This document shows, in pieces, positions 35,874 to 44,211 of a DNA stretch of 64,000 nucleotides. How positions within the stretch are numbered: the stretch's first letter is position 1; every line of letters begins with the position of its first letter. The translations under genes were made by a program, and so were the position numbers. Under the pieces are notes generated by a model. That model saw only the letters and a program-made list of their open reading frames with translations. It was not told the origin of the DNA and made no database searches. The stretch spans positions 62,001-126,000 of the forward strand of contig DASWVB010000002.1 in NCBI GenBank assembly GCA_036401375.1. The letters are read 5' to 3'. This stretch comes from DASWUZ01 sp036401375 (GTDB lineage: Bacteria > Acidobacteriota > Terriglobia > Terriglobales > Acidobacteriaceae).

Positions 35874-38800
35874 CTAAGGGGTTGGAGGAGGCTGGGTGAA
35901 TGTGAGGATGCGGACCCTGGAGCCGAAGCGCCGGTAGTCGCGGAACTCCAGCTCGTTCAATACTCCCTGGTGCTTGCCCTGCCTGATGCTGACGGCAGCG
36001 TGGACGGGCATGAGGTAGTCGTGATTGTTGATCATGACGTAGTTGTAATCCACAGCCATCGATGACGCGTGTATGGAGAACTTGCGCGGGATGTCGTCGG
36101 CCTCGAGGGTTACACGGCGCACCCCGAAGGTTCCGGCATCGATGTACACCAACCCGTGGAAGGCGACGTTGATCTGGTCGAGATTATCGCCGACAAGCCC
36201 GTAGTTCGAGTTCTTCTGCTCCACCTTATAGCTGAAGACCTGCACCTGGCCGCTGCCGAGCATGTCGGTCTCCTTCCACACGAAGTCGGCCTTGGCGGCG
36301 GGGTCGAATATGGCGTTGAGAACTCCGCCGAACTGGCCATGGGAGGTCATACCTTTGATGCCATCCGGCGCCGTTTTCGTGCGATGTCCATCGACCTCGA
36401 GCATGGTGCGTGCCTCTTCATGATCGCGGTACTTGAGCAGCTCTGCGATGGAATCCTTATGCTTCCAGGCTCCCTTACCGGCGGGATCGATCGACCGGCT
36501 GGTGACCTCGACGCAGGAGAAGTTCGGCAGTGAGTCGGAGTAGTGAAGTGCCCGGGCCCGGGCGCCGGCGAGCATTGCGGCAATCTCTTCCGGCTTCGGT
36601 GCTGTGACCGCCTCGGTTGGGGTGGTGATCACGAGGTGGCTTGCTTCCCGGGCGACGATGCCGGGCAGCTGGGTGTCGGAGGTCATGTCCGAGTCGCTGT
36701 CCTTGTGCGCGGCGGGGTTGACGCCCGATGCGGAGATGTCAGCGCTGGCTACCTCGCCTCCGACGATGGTGAAGTAGGTCGAGCCCTGCACCGTCTTGTC
36801 ACCCTGGGACAAGATGGCGGCAACCTCGTAGCGGCCGGGGGAGAGTGACTTCGCCTGGATGGTGCCGAGGTAGGGAACTGCCGCTGCGGTATTCGCATCG
36901 GAGCGCACCGGCAGGGGCATCTTCCCGATCGACTTGCCGTCCTTGAGGACCTCCATCTGGAGCTTGATGGGGGCTGGGCCGGGGTCTGGATGGATGATGA
37001 AGAAGACCGAGATATCTTTCGAGTCCCTGGTCACCTCGCCGGAGAGGTTTGGCACGACTTTAGCCTTGCCGTATTTGAGCGGCTCCGTCGCATCGGCGTC
37101 GGGCCGGACCATGTCGGTGTGCCGGACGAGGGCTACGTCGCTCAGGGCGAGACCTTTAACGGGTTCGGGAACGTCGAATTTGATTCGCTGCGCGCCTGCC
37201 TTGTCGCTGTTGTGATCGAGGATGGCTGCTTCGAGGACGTATTCGCCCGGCGGCACGACGAAGTGGCGCTGCAGGGTGATCACCTCGGAGTGGGAGCCCT
37301 GCAGGGACTCTATGGCGCCGTGGCGGGGAACGTCCTCGGCGAAGTGGTCGATGACGGCTCCCGCCTTGTTCTTGATCTGCGCCACGATGGAGACGTGGAG
37401 GGAGTAGAGCTTCGTGTTCTGGTCTTCGCGGACGTCGATGTTATCGAGGGGAGCCTCGACCACGAGAGTGTTGGAGTTCCCCTCCTGCAGGTTCCCCATG
37501 CGCAGCACGCCGGCTTTGAAGTTCAAGCTGGTGGGCAGTTCGGCGCCGGCCAGGATCTTCAGCAGAGGAGTCTCGAAGGGCCTTACCCCGCCTGTGGCCC
37601 CGGGTGCGAGGGCAAAGTAGCCCGCGCGGTAGCGCATGACGATGTTCTTGCGAGGGGAGATGACCCGGACGGGCCGGAAGTGACCATCGTAGTCACCGGC
37701 TGCCGGGATGAAAGAGGCCTCGTAGTAGGTCGTGAGGTCGTCGACCAGCTTCCTGAGAGACTTCTTCACATTGTCGCCGCAGGACATGTAGGTCCCTCCG
37801 GTGGCTCCGGAGAGTGCAGCGAGGGCGTTGCCGTTTCCGATCAGGCCGCTGTTCTCGATGCGGCCGGCGAAGTCGGCGCCTTCGACCAGCATGCCCGAGG
37901 TTCCGGCTCCGTCGTTGTAGCCCTGAGGAGGAGCGGCTGACACCGCTGCGGCGGCGCCCAACCCCGGGCCAGCGGCTCCCATCGCCATGGTGGCCATCAG
38001 TCCGTTGCTGGTCTGCTGATCGAGCGCGCTCAGGTCGATGGTGAAGATCGTTACCCCTGAGGCGTTCGCGGCGCCGATGATGTTGTGCACCATGTCGATG
38101 GCGGTGGTGTCCATCTGGAAGCCTTGGGTGAGGTAAATGACGACCTTGCGTCCGGGGATGTCCTTTTCGGTGCGGGCGAGGGCGAGCAGGCCGGCCATGC
38201 TCGCCTGGCTGTTCTGGTCCTGGGCGATGCGCTGCGACTCCTCGAGGCTCGTCAGCAGCACCTTGTCGGAGGCGAGGTCGGCGGCAGGGATTGCGAGCCC
38301 CGAGGGGTCGGCGCCGGTGCGGACCGCGCTCATCAGGTTCTTTTCAGGGACCGCATTGGCGCCGGGGCCGGCGGGCCTCTCTTCGGCGGTCGCCATGGTG
38401 ATCGCGGTCTCGAGGGTGGCGCGGTCGGTGGTGAAGGTCTGGAGCAGCCGGAGACGGGTTCCAACGTTCATGACGGCATAGGAAAAGCCATTGGGCATGG
38501 TGCCAAGCAGCTTAGTAGCGACGTCCCTGGCATTTTTGTGGCCTGCGGTGTCGAGGCTGCCGAACACGATGGTGACCTTGCGTCCGTTGGGAGGCTCGCC
38601 CTTCACCAGCCGGAGGCCGGTCATCTTCACAGGGGCGCCGTCATCGGTAACGCTGATGTCAGAGGGTCGCAGGTCGAGGACAGGACGGCCTGACTTGTCG
38701 TGGACCAGCAGGTCGAGCGAGACGTCCTCTGCTTCAGCCGTGGCTGGTGCGACGGGTACGGACGCCGCTTTCGGGGCCTGAGTCTGACCGTAGAGGCAGG

Positions 38801-38885
38801 GCGAGCAAAGGGTGGTGACGGTGAGGAAGAGCGCCGTTGCGGAGCCCTGAAGTTTTCGCTGCAGAGATTCGTTGGGACGACTCAT
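35874..38885 (-). CDS. TIGR03436-type VWA protein with C-terminal LolA-like domain
   Basis: A 1003-residue secreted protein. The signal peptide covers ~1-33 (ending near YGQTQA). Residues ~50-430 hold the acidobacterial VWA-related domain (VSLDLLVHDKSGRPVLDLRP, RKVVIYLTQGF, VTIFTIDLSALD), a middle beta-rich region spans ~430-740, and the last ~240 residues form a separate domain (LPNFSCVEVTSRSID, 'FGGVLNAIFDPAAKADFVW', 'GLVYIDAGTFGVRRVTLEAD') resembling acidobacterial LolA-like lipid-binding folds. Role unknown; protein-protein interaction in the envelope is likely. Encoded opposite and convergent to ftsH. Confidence 0.82.
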   Translation of the reverse strand: MSRPNESLQRKLQGSATALFLTVTTLCSPCLYGQTQAPKAASVPVAPATAEAEDVSLDLLVHDKSGRPVLDLRPSDISVTDDGAPVKMTGLRLVKGEPPNGRKVTIVFGSLDTAGHKNARDVATKLLGTMPNGFSYAVMNVGTRLRLLQTFTTDRATLETAITMATAEERPAGPGANAVPEKNLMSAVRTGADPSGLAIPAADLASDKVLLTSLEESQRIAQDQNSQASMAGLLALARTEKDIPGRKVVIYLTQGFQMDTTAIDMVHNIIGAANASGVTIFTIDLSALDQQTSNGLMATMAMGAAGPGLGAAAAVSAAPPQGYNDGAGTSGMLVEGADFAGRIENSGLIGNGNALAALSGATGGTYMSCGDNVKKSLRKLVDDLTTYYEASFIPAAGDYDGHFRPVRVISPRKNIVMRYRAGYFALAPGATGGVRPFETPLLKILAGAELPTSLNFKAGVLRMGNLQEGNSNTLVVEAPLDNIDVREDQNTKLYSLHVSIVAQIKNKAGAVIDHFAEDVPRHGAIESLQGSHSEVITLQRHFVVPPGEYVLEAAILDHNSDKAGAQRIKFDVPEPVKGLALSDVALVRHTDMVRPDADATEPLKYGKAKVVPNLSGEVTRDSKDISVFFIIHPDPGPAPIKLQMEVLKDGKSIGKMPLPVRSDANTAAAVPYLGTIQAKSLSPGRYEVAAILSQGDKTVQGSTYFTIVGGEVASADISASGVNPAAHKDSDSDMTSDTQLPGIVAREASHLVITTPTEAVTAPKPEEIAAMLAGARARALHYSDSLPNFSCVEVTSRSIDPAGKGAWKHKDSIAELLKYRDHEEARTMLEVDGHRTKTAPDGIKGMTSHGQFGGVLNAIFDPAAKADFVWKETDMLGSGQVQVFSYKVEQKNSNYGLVGDNLDQINVAFHGLVYIDAGTFGVRRVTLEADDIPRKFSIHASSMAVDYNYVMINNHDYLMPVHAAVSIRQGKHQGVLNELEFRDYRRFGSRVRILTFTQPPPTP

Positions 38886-39079
38886 GCCGTCTACTTTACT
38901 GCATGGAGCGGGACATCCGGATGGAAGTTGCGCCGAACATGAATCTCCAGGAGTGGGACCGACGGGAAGCTGGCCCTGGCCTGCCGCTGGTGGCTGTCAA
39001 ACAGGGTCACGGATTGGAGGGACAAGGCTCCCAAGCTGCCTTGCCAACGGCGGCAGAGCCAAAGCAGCCCAGTTTGAAG

Positions 39080-39107
39080 TTGACAAGGAAGCGTATGCAA
39101 ATATGAT
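39080..39107 (+). promoter_or_regulatory. Strong sigma-70-type promoter of the SGNH/Ig-repeat gene
   Basis: Consensus TTGACA at 39080-39085 and TATGAT at 39102-39107, 16-base spacer. The predicted start near 39114 leaves a leader of about 17 bases with CGGGGT before the ATG at 39131. It is the best promoter match in the window. Confidence 0.78.
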
Positions 39108-39130
39108 TCCCTAGTCACTTCGGGGTAGTC

Positions 39131-41497
39131 ATGAACCGCTTTCCAAGCTGCTTTGGCCGTTCTCGCGCCGTATACGGATTCGCCCTGCTGCTGCTCTGCT
39201 GCGTGTCGTTAGCAGCTGCGCAAGGGTCTCCTTTCACCAGCATCGTGATCTTCGGGGACAGCCTGTCGGATACGGGGAATGTGGCGCACGTGACGGCCAG
39301 CGATTTTGCAGTACGGTACCCAGGCCCGTCCTTCAACTATTCCGACGGACGCTTCACCGACGGGTCCGACACTTCACCTGCGGCGAAGGCGTATTTCGGT
39401 GTGTGGCACGAACAGCTTGCCAAGGCGTTCTTTGGGCTTACACCCACCAAGAACAGTCTGGATGGGGGTCAGAACTACGCATTCGGAGATGCGACCACGC
39501 AGGACGGTACGACCACTGTGAGCTATACACCGGCGGGGCTGCCGACGGTGATGATCACGATCGACAACATGGGTCAGCAGGTGACGAACTACCTGGCCAG
39601 CAACACCGTCGATCCGAAGGCGCTTTACGTCCTGTGGGGCGGCGGTGACGATCTTTTCAACGATCCGAGTCAGGGCAACCTGGTCGCTGCACCGGCTCGA
39701 ATCGCCGCGCTGGTGACACGCCTGGCGCAGGCCGGGGCGGTGAACATCCTGGTACCGAACCTTCCGCCGCTGGGGCTCACTCCTGCGTATTCGGGGCTGG
39801 GACCAACGGTGGCTGCCCAGTACAACGCGGCTTCTGCCTTGTTCGATGCGCAGCTCAAGACTGACCTGGCGGCAGCGCAGGCGAACCTAACGGCCGGAGG
39901 GGTGAACATCCGGCTGTACCAGCTGGACATCTTCACACTCTTCGAGAGTGTAGCGGCGAGTCCAGCGACTTACGGGCTGACCAATACCTCAGCCATGGCG
40001 CAGGGGACGTCGTCTATCAATCCCGATACTTACCTGTTCTGGGATGACGTGCATCCGACAACCTCCGGGCACTTTGACATTGCGACTGCGGCGGACATGT
40101 TGCTGGTCCCGAAGGTGGTGCTCACGATTGCGCCTCCTACACCGACCCCCGGCGAGCAGGTCACATTTACGGCTGTGGTGACGAGTCAGGCGCCGTCGCC
40201 CGCGCCTACCGGGACGGTCTCCTTCTATAACGGAGCTGCGGTCACTGCGAATCTGCTGGGGACGGGGACGGTCGACAACACGGGGACCGCGACTTTCACC
40301 AGCTCCACACTGGCGGCGGGCACGTATAACGTAACGGCCGTTTACGGCGGCGATACAGGAAATGTGGCGGCGAGCTCGGCGGTTGAGACGGTGAAGATTG
40401 CAGCACCCTCGACTATGACTCTCACCCTCTCCACTGGCTCAGCCGGAGCGGGAGCTGGAGTGACGTTCACAGCCACGGTGGCGGGAGGCAGCGGCGTTCC
40501 CACCGGTACTGTCAGCTTCCTTGACGGTACTACGGTGCTCGGGACAGGGACTCTGAACGGGAGCGGCGTGGCCACGTATTCGACGAGCGCGCTTGCGGTG
40601 GGTTCGCACCCGATCTCTGCGAGCTATGCGGGCGACGCGACCTACTCCGCCAGTGTCTCGGCGTCTCTGCCGCTCATGGTGACCGCGGTTGCGACCACAA
40701 CGAGTCTGACGTCTTCCCTGCCGACTGCCGGTACGGGTCAGGCGGTCGTCTTCACAGCGGCTGTCGCTCCAGTCAGCGGCGCCGGCGTGCCAACGGGTAC
40801 AGTCACCTTCAGCGAGGGGTCAACGTCTCTGGGCACAGGAACCCTCGACGGAACGGGCAAAGCTACTCTGTCGCTATCGAACCTGGGAGTAGCGGTCCAC
40901 ACCATCGTTGCCACCTACGGTGGGGACGCAAACTTCATGGGGAGTGCGTCGGCAGCTCTCACCGAGACGATCATCACTCCCAGTGTGAGCTTCACGGCCA
41001 CCCCTGCCACAATCACCATCCCGCACGGCTCGTCGGGAACGACCGTGATCACCGGTACTCCCGCCGGCGGATACTCGGGGGCAGTGAGCCTGGCGTGCAC
41101 GGGGCTGCCTGTAGATGCCTCCTGCAGCTTTGCTCCGGCAACGCTGACGTTTGCCGGAGCGCCGTTAAGCACGACCCTGACAGTCTCTACCAAGGCGACG
41201 AGTTCGGCGGCACTCGGCCAGACCGGCCCCCAGTCTTCGGGCAGGGGAGCGGGAGTGCTGGCTGTGCTGGCGATGCCCTGGATCGGCGTGGCTGGCTTCG
41301 CGGCGTTCAGGAGGAGGGATCTGGGCGGCGTGCGGTCCATGCTGGTACTGGCAGTGCTCTCGCTCGCGGCGCTGGCCGGGCTGAGCGCCTGTGGAAGCTC
41401 ATCGAACACGACTCCCAAGGGGAGTTACACGGTGAGTGTTACGTTCAGCGGTACTGGAGCACCAAGCCCGTTGACGGTGCAGATTACGGTGCAATGA
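39131..41497 (+). CDS. Secreted SGNH/GDSL hydrolase with Ig-like repeats
   Basis: A 788-residue protein: signal peptide ~1-32; GDSL domain ~34-325 with block I 'VIFGDSLSDTGN', GGGDD and the catalytic DVHPT; then three Ig-like repeats (~330-610; each with 'TxxVTFTAxV', PTGTVSF, LAxGxxxxxAxYxGDxxxxxS), and a further Ig-like module. The tail has an RRRD cluster, a membrane segment 'SMLVLAVLSLAALAGL', an SACGSS lipobox-like site and a final beta segment. GDSL enzymes act on esters such as lipids or polysaccharide acetyls. The N-terminus fits autotransporter-type lecithinases, but here Ig repeats replace the barrel. Confidence 0.88.
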   Translation: MNRFPSCFGRSRAVYGFALLLLCCVSLAAAQGSPFTSIVIFGDSLSDTGNVAHVTASDFAVRYPGPSFNYSDGRFTDGSDTSPAAKAYFGVWHEQLAKAFFGLTPTKNSLDGGQNYAFGDATTQDGTTTVSYTPAGLPTVMITIDNMGQQVTNYLASNTVDPKALYVLWGGGDDLFNDPSQGNLVAAPARIAALVTRLAQAGAVNILVPNLPPLGLTPAYSGLGPTVAAQYNAASALFDAQLKTDLAAAQANLTAGGVNIRLYQLDIFTLFESVAASPATYGLTNTSAMAQGTSSINPDTYLFWDDVHPTTSGHFDIATAADMLLVPKVVLTIAPPTPTPGEQVTFTAVVTSQAPSPAPTGTVSFYNGAAVTANLLGTGTVDNTGTATFTSSTLAAGTYNVTAVYGGDTGNVAASSAVETVKIAAPSTMTLTLSTGSAGAGAGVTFTATVAGGSGVPTGTVSFLDGTTVLGTGTLNGSGVATYSTSALAVGSHPISASYAGDATYSASVSASLPLMVTAVATTTSLTSSLPTAGTGQAVVFTAAVAPVSGAGVPTGTVTFSEGSTSLGTGTLDGTGKATLSLSNLGVAVHTIVATYGGDANFMGSASAALTETIITPSVSFTATPATITIPHGSSGTTVITGTPAGGYSGAVSLACTGLPVDASCSFAPATLTFAGAPLSTTLTVSTKATSSAALGQTGPQSSGRGAGVLAVLAMPWIGVAGFAAFRRRDLGGVRSMLVLAVLSLAALAGLSACGSSSNTTPKGSYTVSVTFSGTGAPSPLTVQITVQ

Positions 41498-41670
41498 GCG
41501 GGGTCCGTCGCTGGATGAAAACACGAGAACCCAGAGGAGCCCTGTTCTCTTGAAATCCAGCTCAGGCATAATAGATGGCACGCGCCGAGGCACAACTTTA
41601 ACGACGACTTTGCATCTAAGTTCAAGAATATGCCCGGCTTGTGCCGACCTTACACGAGGAATGAAAGACT

Positions 41671-42378
41671 ATGAAGAGATTGATCCAGGTACTTTGCGTT
41701 ACCACGGCAGTGACCGTCTCCGCCGCTGCGGCGGACGTGCAGAAGCTGAACGGCCGCATCACCGCAGCCCATGCAGTGCTGCATCAACTGATGATGACGC
41801 CGGACAAGGGCATCCCTGAGAACATCGCGGAGAAGGCGACCTGCGTGGCCGTTGTCCCGGGCTTCAAGAAGGGCGCCTTCATCTTTGGCGGCCAGTACGG
41901 GCAGGGCGTCGTCACCTGCCGCACAGGGCACGGCTGGAGCGCTCCTGCGTTCATCCAGATGACCGGCGCGAGCTTCGGCCTGCAGGCTGGCGGGCAGTCG
42001 ACCGACCTGGTCCTGATCGCCATGAACCAGCAGGGGATGCAGAACCTGCTCAAGGACAAGCTGAAGCTGGGCGGAGATGCGGCTGTGGCTGCCGGTCCGG
42101 TGGGCCGGGATTCGCAGGCATCCACGAGCGTGCTTGCCAACGCCGCTCTGCTCTCGTACTCGCGGAGCAAAGGCATCTTCGGCGGTATCGATCTGACCGG
42201 CGACGTAGTTAACCAGAATCACGATGATACGGCTGCTTACTACGGAAGCGATGTGACGTTCGAGAAGATCCTGAGCGGCGGCGTGCGTACACCGCTTGGA
42301 GCGCGGCACTTTGTCGCAACCGTCAATCAGCTCTTCAAGGCAACGGGTGCTCATCCGATGAGCCACGCCGCTCACTAG
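41671..42378 (+). CDS. SYLF domain (DUF500/YSC84-type) lipid-binding protein
   Basis: A 235-residue protein with a signal peptide (MKRLIQVLCVTTAVTVSAAA) and a SYLF domain: 'IPENIAEKATCVAVVPGFKK', 'FIFGGQYGQGVVTCR', 'PAFIQMTGASFGLQAGGQST' and 'SYSRSKGIFGGIDLTGDVVN'. Eukaryotic SYLF domains bind phosphoinositides; the bacterial, secreted forms are of unknown function. No neighbour explains its role. It is followed by a perfect hairpin at 42434-42472. Confidence 0.9.
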   Translation: MKRLIQVLCVTTAVTVSAAAADVQKLNGRITAAHAVLHQLMMTPDKGIPENIAEKATCVAVVPGFKKGAFIFGGQYGQGVVTCRTGHGWSAPAFIQMTGASFGLQAGGQSTDLVLIAMNQQGMQNLLKDKLKLGGDAAVAAGPVGRDSQASTSVLANAALLSYSRSKGIFGGIDLTGDVVNQNHDDTAAYYGSDVTFEKILSGGVRTPLGARHFVATVNQLFKATGAHPMSHAAH

Positions 42379-42433
42379 ATCGCTGCGCGTCCCTTTATGC
42401 GCAAGACCGCGATTGCAGCGGGTACCCAAGCAG

Positions 42434-42472
42434 AGATCAGCCCGGACAGGATGAACCTGTCCGGGCTGATCT
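42434..42472 (+). terminator. Perfect 17-bp hairpin after the SYLF gene
   Basis: Arms 42434-42450 and 42456-42472 with a 5-base loop (ATGAA). It lacks a downstream T-run, so it is either a terminator needing Rho or a protective mRNA end structure. Confidence 0.75.
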
Positions 42473-42549
42473 GCGTTAGGGCTCACGTGCTGCTCGGGTT
42501 TACACGGCGATTTCCTGGAAGCGAAGGCGAACGTAGCCGGGGATATCGA

Positions 42550-42582
42550 CCCATCGAGGCGGCAGCGCCCGCATGAGTGGGA
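42550..42582 (-). repeat. Degenerate REP-like element, copy C
   Basis: On the minus strand this reads TCCCACTCATGCG, then a spacer, then CGATGGG. The left arm is identical to copies A and B, while the right arm has decayed. It lies between the SYLF hairpin and the HAD gene. Confidence 0.45.
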
Positions 42583-42677
42583 CACACGCTGTTGCGTGCA
42601 TCTCACAACCTGCGTATCGCGGATGTCGAGCAAAGACCGATGGCGAAGCAAAGATGTGTAGAGGAGAGTTAAACGGA

Positions 42678-43343
42678 ATGGTGAAAGCGTTACTGTGCGA
42701 CATCGATGGGACCCTGGTCGAGAGCAACTGGCTGCATGCGGCAGCGTGGAAGGATGCGTTTGCGGGTGAGGGGATCGAGGTGGAGCTTGAGGCTGTGCGC
42801 CGCCAGATCGGCAAAGGCGGGGATGAGCTGATCCCGGTGTTTGTGCCAGAAGAGAGGCGGGAGGAGATTGGAGAGCGCCTGAAGAAGACGCGTAAGAAAA
42901 TCTTCGAAGACAGGTATTTGCGCCAGGTGAAATCGCTGCCGAAGGCGAAGGAGTTCCTGCAGCGAGTCAAGGATGCGGGGATCGCGCTGGCGCTGGCGTC
43001 TTCCTGCGATGAGGACAGCCTGAAGGTCTACAAGGGTATCGTAGGCATGGAATTCCTTGTAGATGAGCAGACTACTGCGGACGATGCTGACCGCGCCAAG
43101 CCGCACCCGGATATCTTCCAGGTAGCTCTTGAGAGGCTTGGTGTACCGGCTGCGGATTCGGTGGCGCTGGGAGACACGCCGTACGACGCAGAGGCAGCAG
43201 GCAAGGCCGGCCTGCGGACGGTCGGCGTCACTACGGGCGGCTGGTCGAAACAGGAGCTGCTCGACGCTGGCTGCGTCGAGGTCTTTGAGAGCGTGGCTGA
43301 GTTGCTGGAACGCTTTGACACCAGCCCCCTCGCCAAGGGCTGA
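42678..43343 (+). CDS. HAD family hydrolase (beta-phosphoglucomutase/phosphatase-like)
   Basis: A 221-residue HAD-IA protein: motif I LLCDIDGTLVESN with both aspartates, motif II LALASSCDEDS, motif III lysine in 'ADRAKPHPDIFQVALE' and motif IV 'VALGDTPYDAEAA'. A helical cap lies between motifs I and II. It probably acts on a sugar phosphate or other small phosphoester. ATG 42678 opens directly on the first strand; the frame extends upstream without homology. GAGGAG lies about 11 bases ahead. Confidence 0.88.
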   Translation: MVKALLCDIDGTLVESNWLHAAAWKDAFAGEGIEVELEAVRRQIGKGGDELIPVFVPEERREEIGERLKKTRKKIFEDRYLRQVKSLPKAKEFLQRVKDAGIALALASSCDEDSLKVYKGIVGMEFLVDEQTTADDADRAKPHPDIFQVALERLGVPAADSVALGDTPYDAEAAGKAGLRTVGVTTGGWSKQELLDAGCVEVFESVAELLERFDTSPLAKG

Positions 43344-43425
43344 GGCGTGAGCCCGCGAGGCAGCGAATGCTGCTGCGCTTCAATCTGCAGGGGAGTTCTG
43401 AGGGGCTGTGCTAAGGCAGCGCGAG

Positions 43426-44190
43426 CTAGATCGACTGCACCGGAATGGTAGTCAGGTCGCTGGTCAGCCCCACTTCTTTCTGCACGAAGGGCTCGGCATA
43501 GAGCACTCCGGCGAGCAGGCCATAGTGGCGGGCGAGGGCGAGGGTACGTTCGCGAATCTCCTCCTCAGGGACGAACAGAGCCCCGCCGGGCGACTGGTTT
43601 CGATACTGCGAGCGGTAGGCGAGCAGGGCTGCGAGGCGCTCTTCTGCGAATTGGCTGACATCGACGACAAAGCTTGGCCGGACGTCGGCATACAGGCTCG
43701 CATATACGATCTTGAACGGCCGGTGCGGGAGAGTGCCGGTTTCGACTCGCGCCAATCCGGAGAGGAAACACGCCTCATAGCCCAGGGTTGAGGAAGTGTA
43801 GTGGTCTGGATGCCGGCCCGTCCAATAAGGCAGGATGACGACCCGCGGCCGCAGCTGCCGCAGGACGGTGACGATCTTCAGTCGGTTTTCGTAGGTGTTC
43901 TCGACGCGGCTGTCGGGCAGGTCGAGTGCACCGCGCCAGTCTACGCGCAGGATGCGTGCGGCTTCGTCGGCCTCGGCAGCACGTTCCGCCGCAGAGCCGC
44001 GCGTTCCAGCCTCGCCCTGCGTCAGATCGAGGATGGCAGTGCGCAGGCCAAGCGACTTCATGCGCAGAAGAGAGCCGCCGCAGGTCTGCTCTACATCATC
44101 GCGGTGGGCGGCAATGGCCAGCACGTCAGCTCCGCCCTGGAGCAGGGCTTCAGGGGCTGCGGAGTCGCTCAACAAGCTGCCGCCGTCCAT
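43426..44190 (-). CDS. bshB1: PIG-L family deacetylase, bacillithiol biosynthesis BshB1-like
   Basis: A 254-residue protein with the zinc motif AHRDDVEQTCGG (His29, Asp32; canonical members have AHPDD) and the third ligand region GRHPDHYTSS, then RPSFVVDVSQF and 'GLLAGVLYAEPFVQKEVG', which is close to BshB1. The enzyme removes the acetyl group from GlcNAc-malate in bacillithiol synthesis. No other bsh gene is in the window, so the pathway assignment rests on the family alone. It lies 21 bases after the propeller-like lipoprotein gene and is likely co-transcribed. Confidence 0.8.
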   Translation of the reverse strand: MDGGSLLSDSAAPEALLQGGADVLAIAAHRDDVEQTCGGSLLRMKSLGLRTAILDLTQGEAGTRGSAAERAAEADEAARILRVDWRGALDLPDSRVENTYENRLKIVTVLRQLRPRVVILPYWTGRHPDHYTSSTLGYEACFLSGLARVETGTLPHRPFKIVYASLYADVRPSFVVDVSQFAEERLAALLAYRSQYRNQSPGGALFVPEEEIRERTLALARHYGLLAGVLYAEPFVQKEVGLTSDLTTIPVQSI

Positions 44191-44211
44191 CGGAGCAGAG
44201 CTTTCACTGTG

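Noticed and set aside
36990..37940. 316-residue plus-strand frame opposite the large VWA protein
   Set aside because: Shadow frame in the same sense as above, no ribosome binding site and no known domain.
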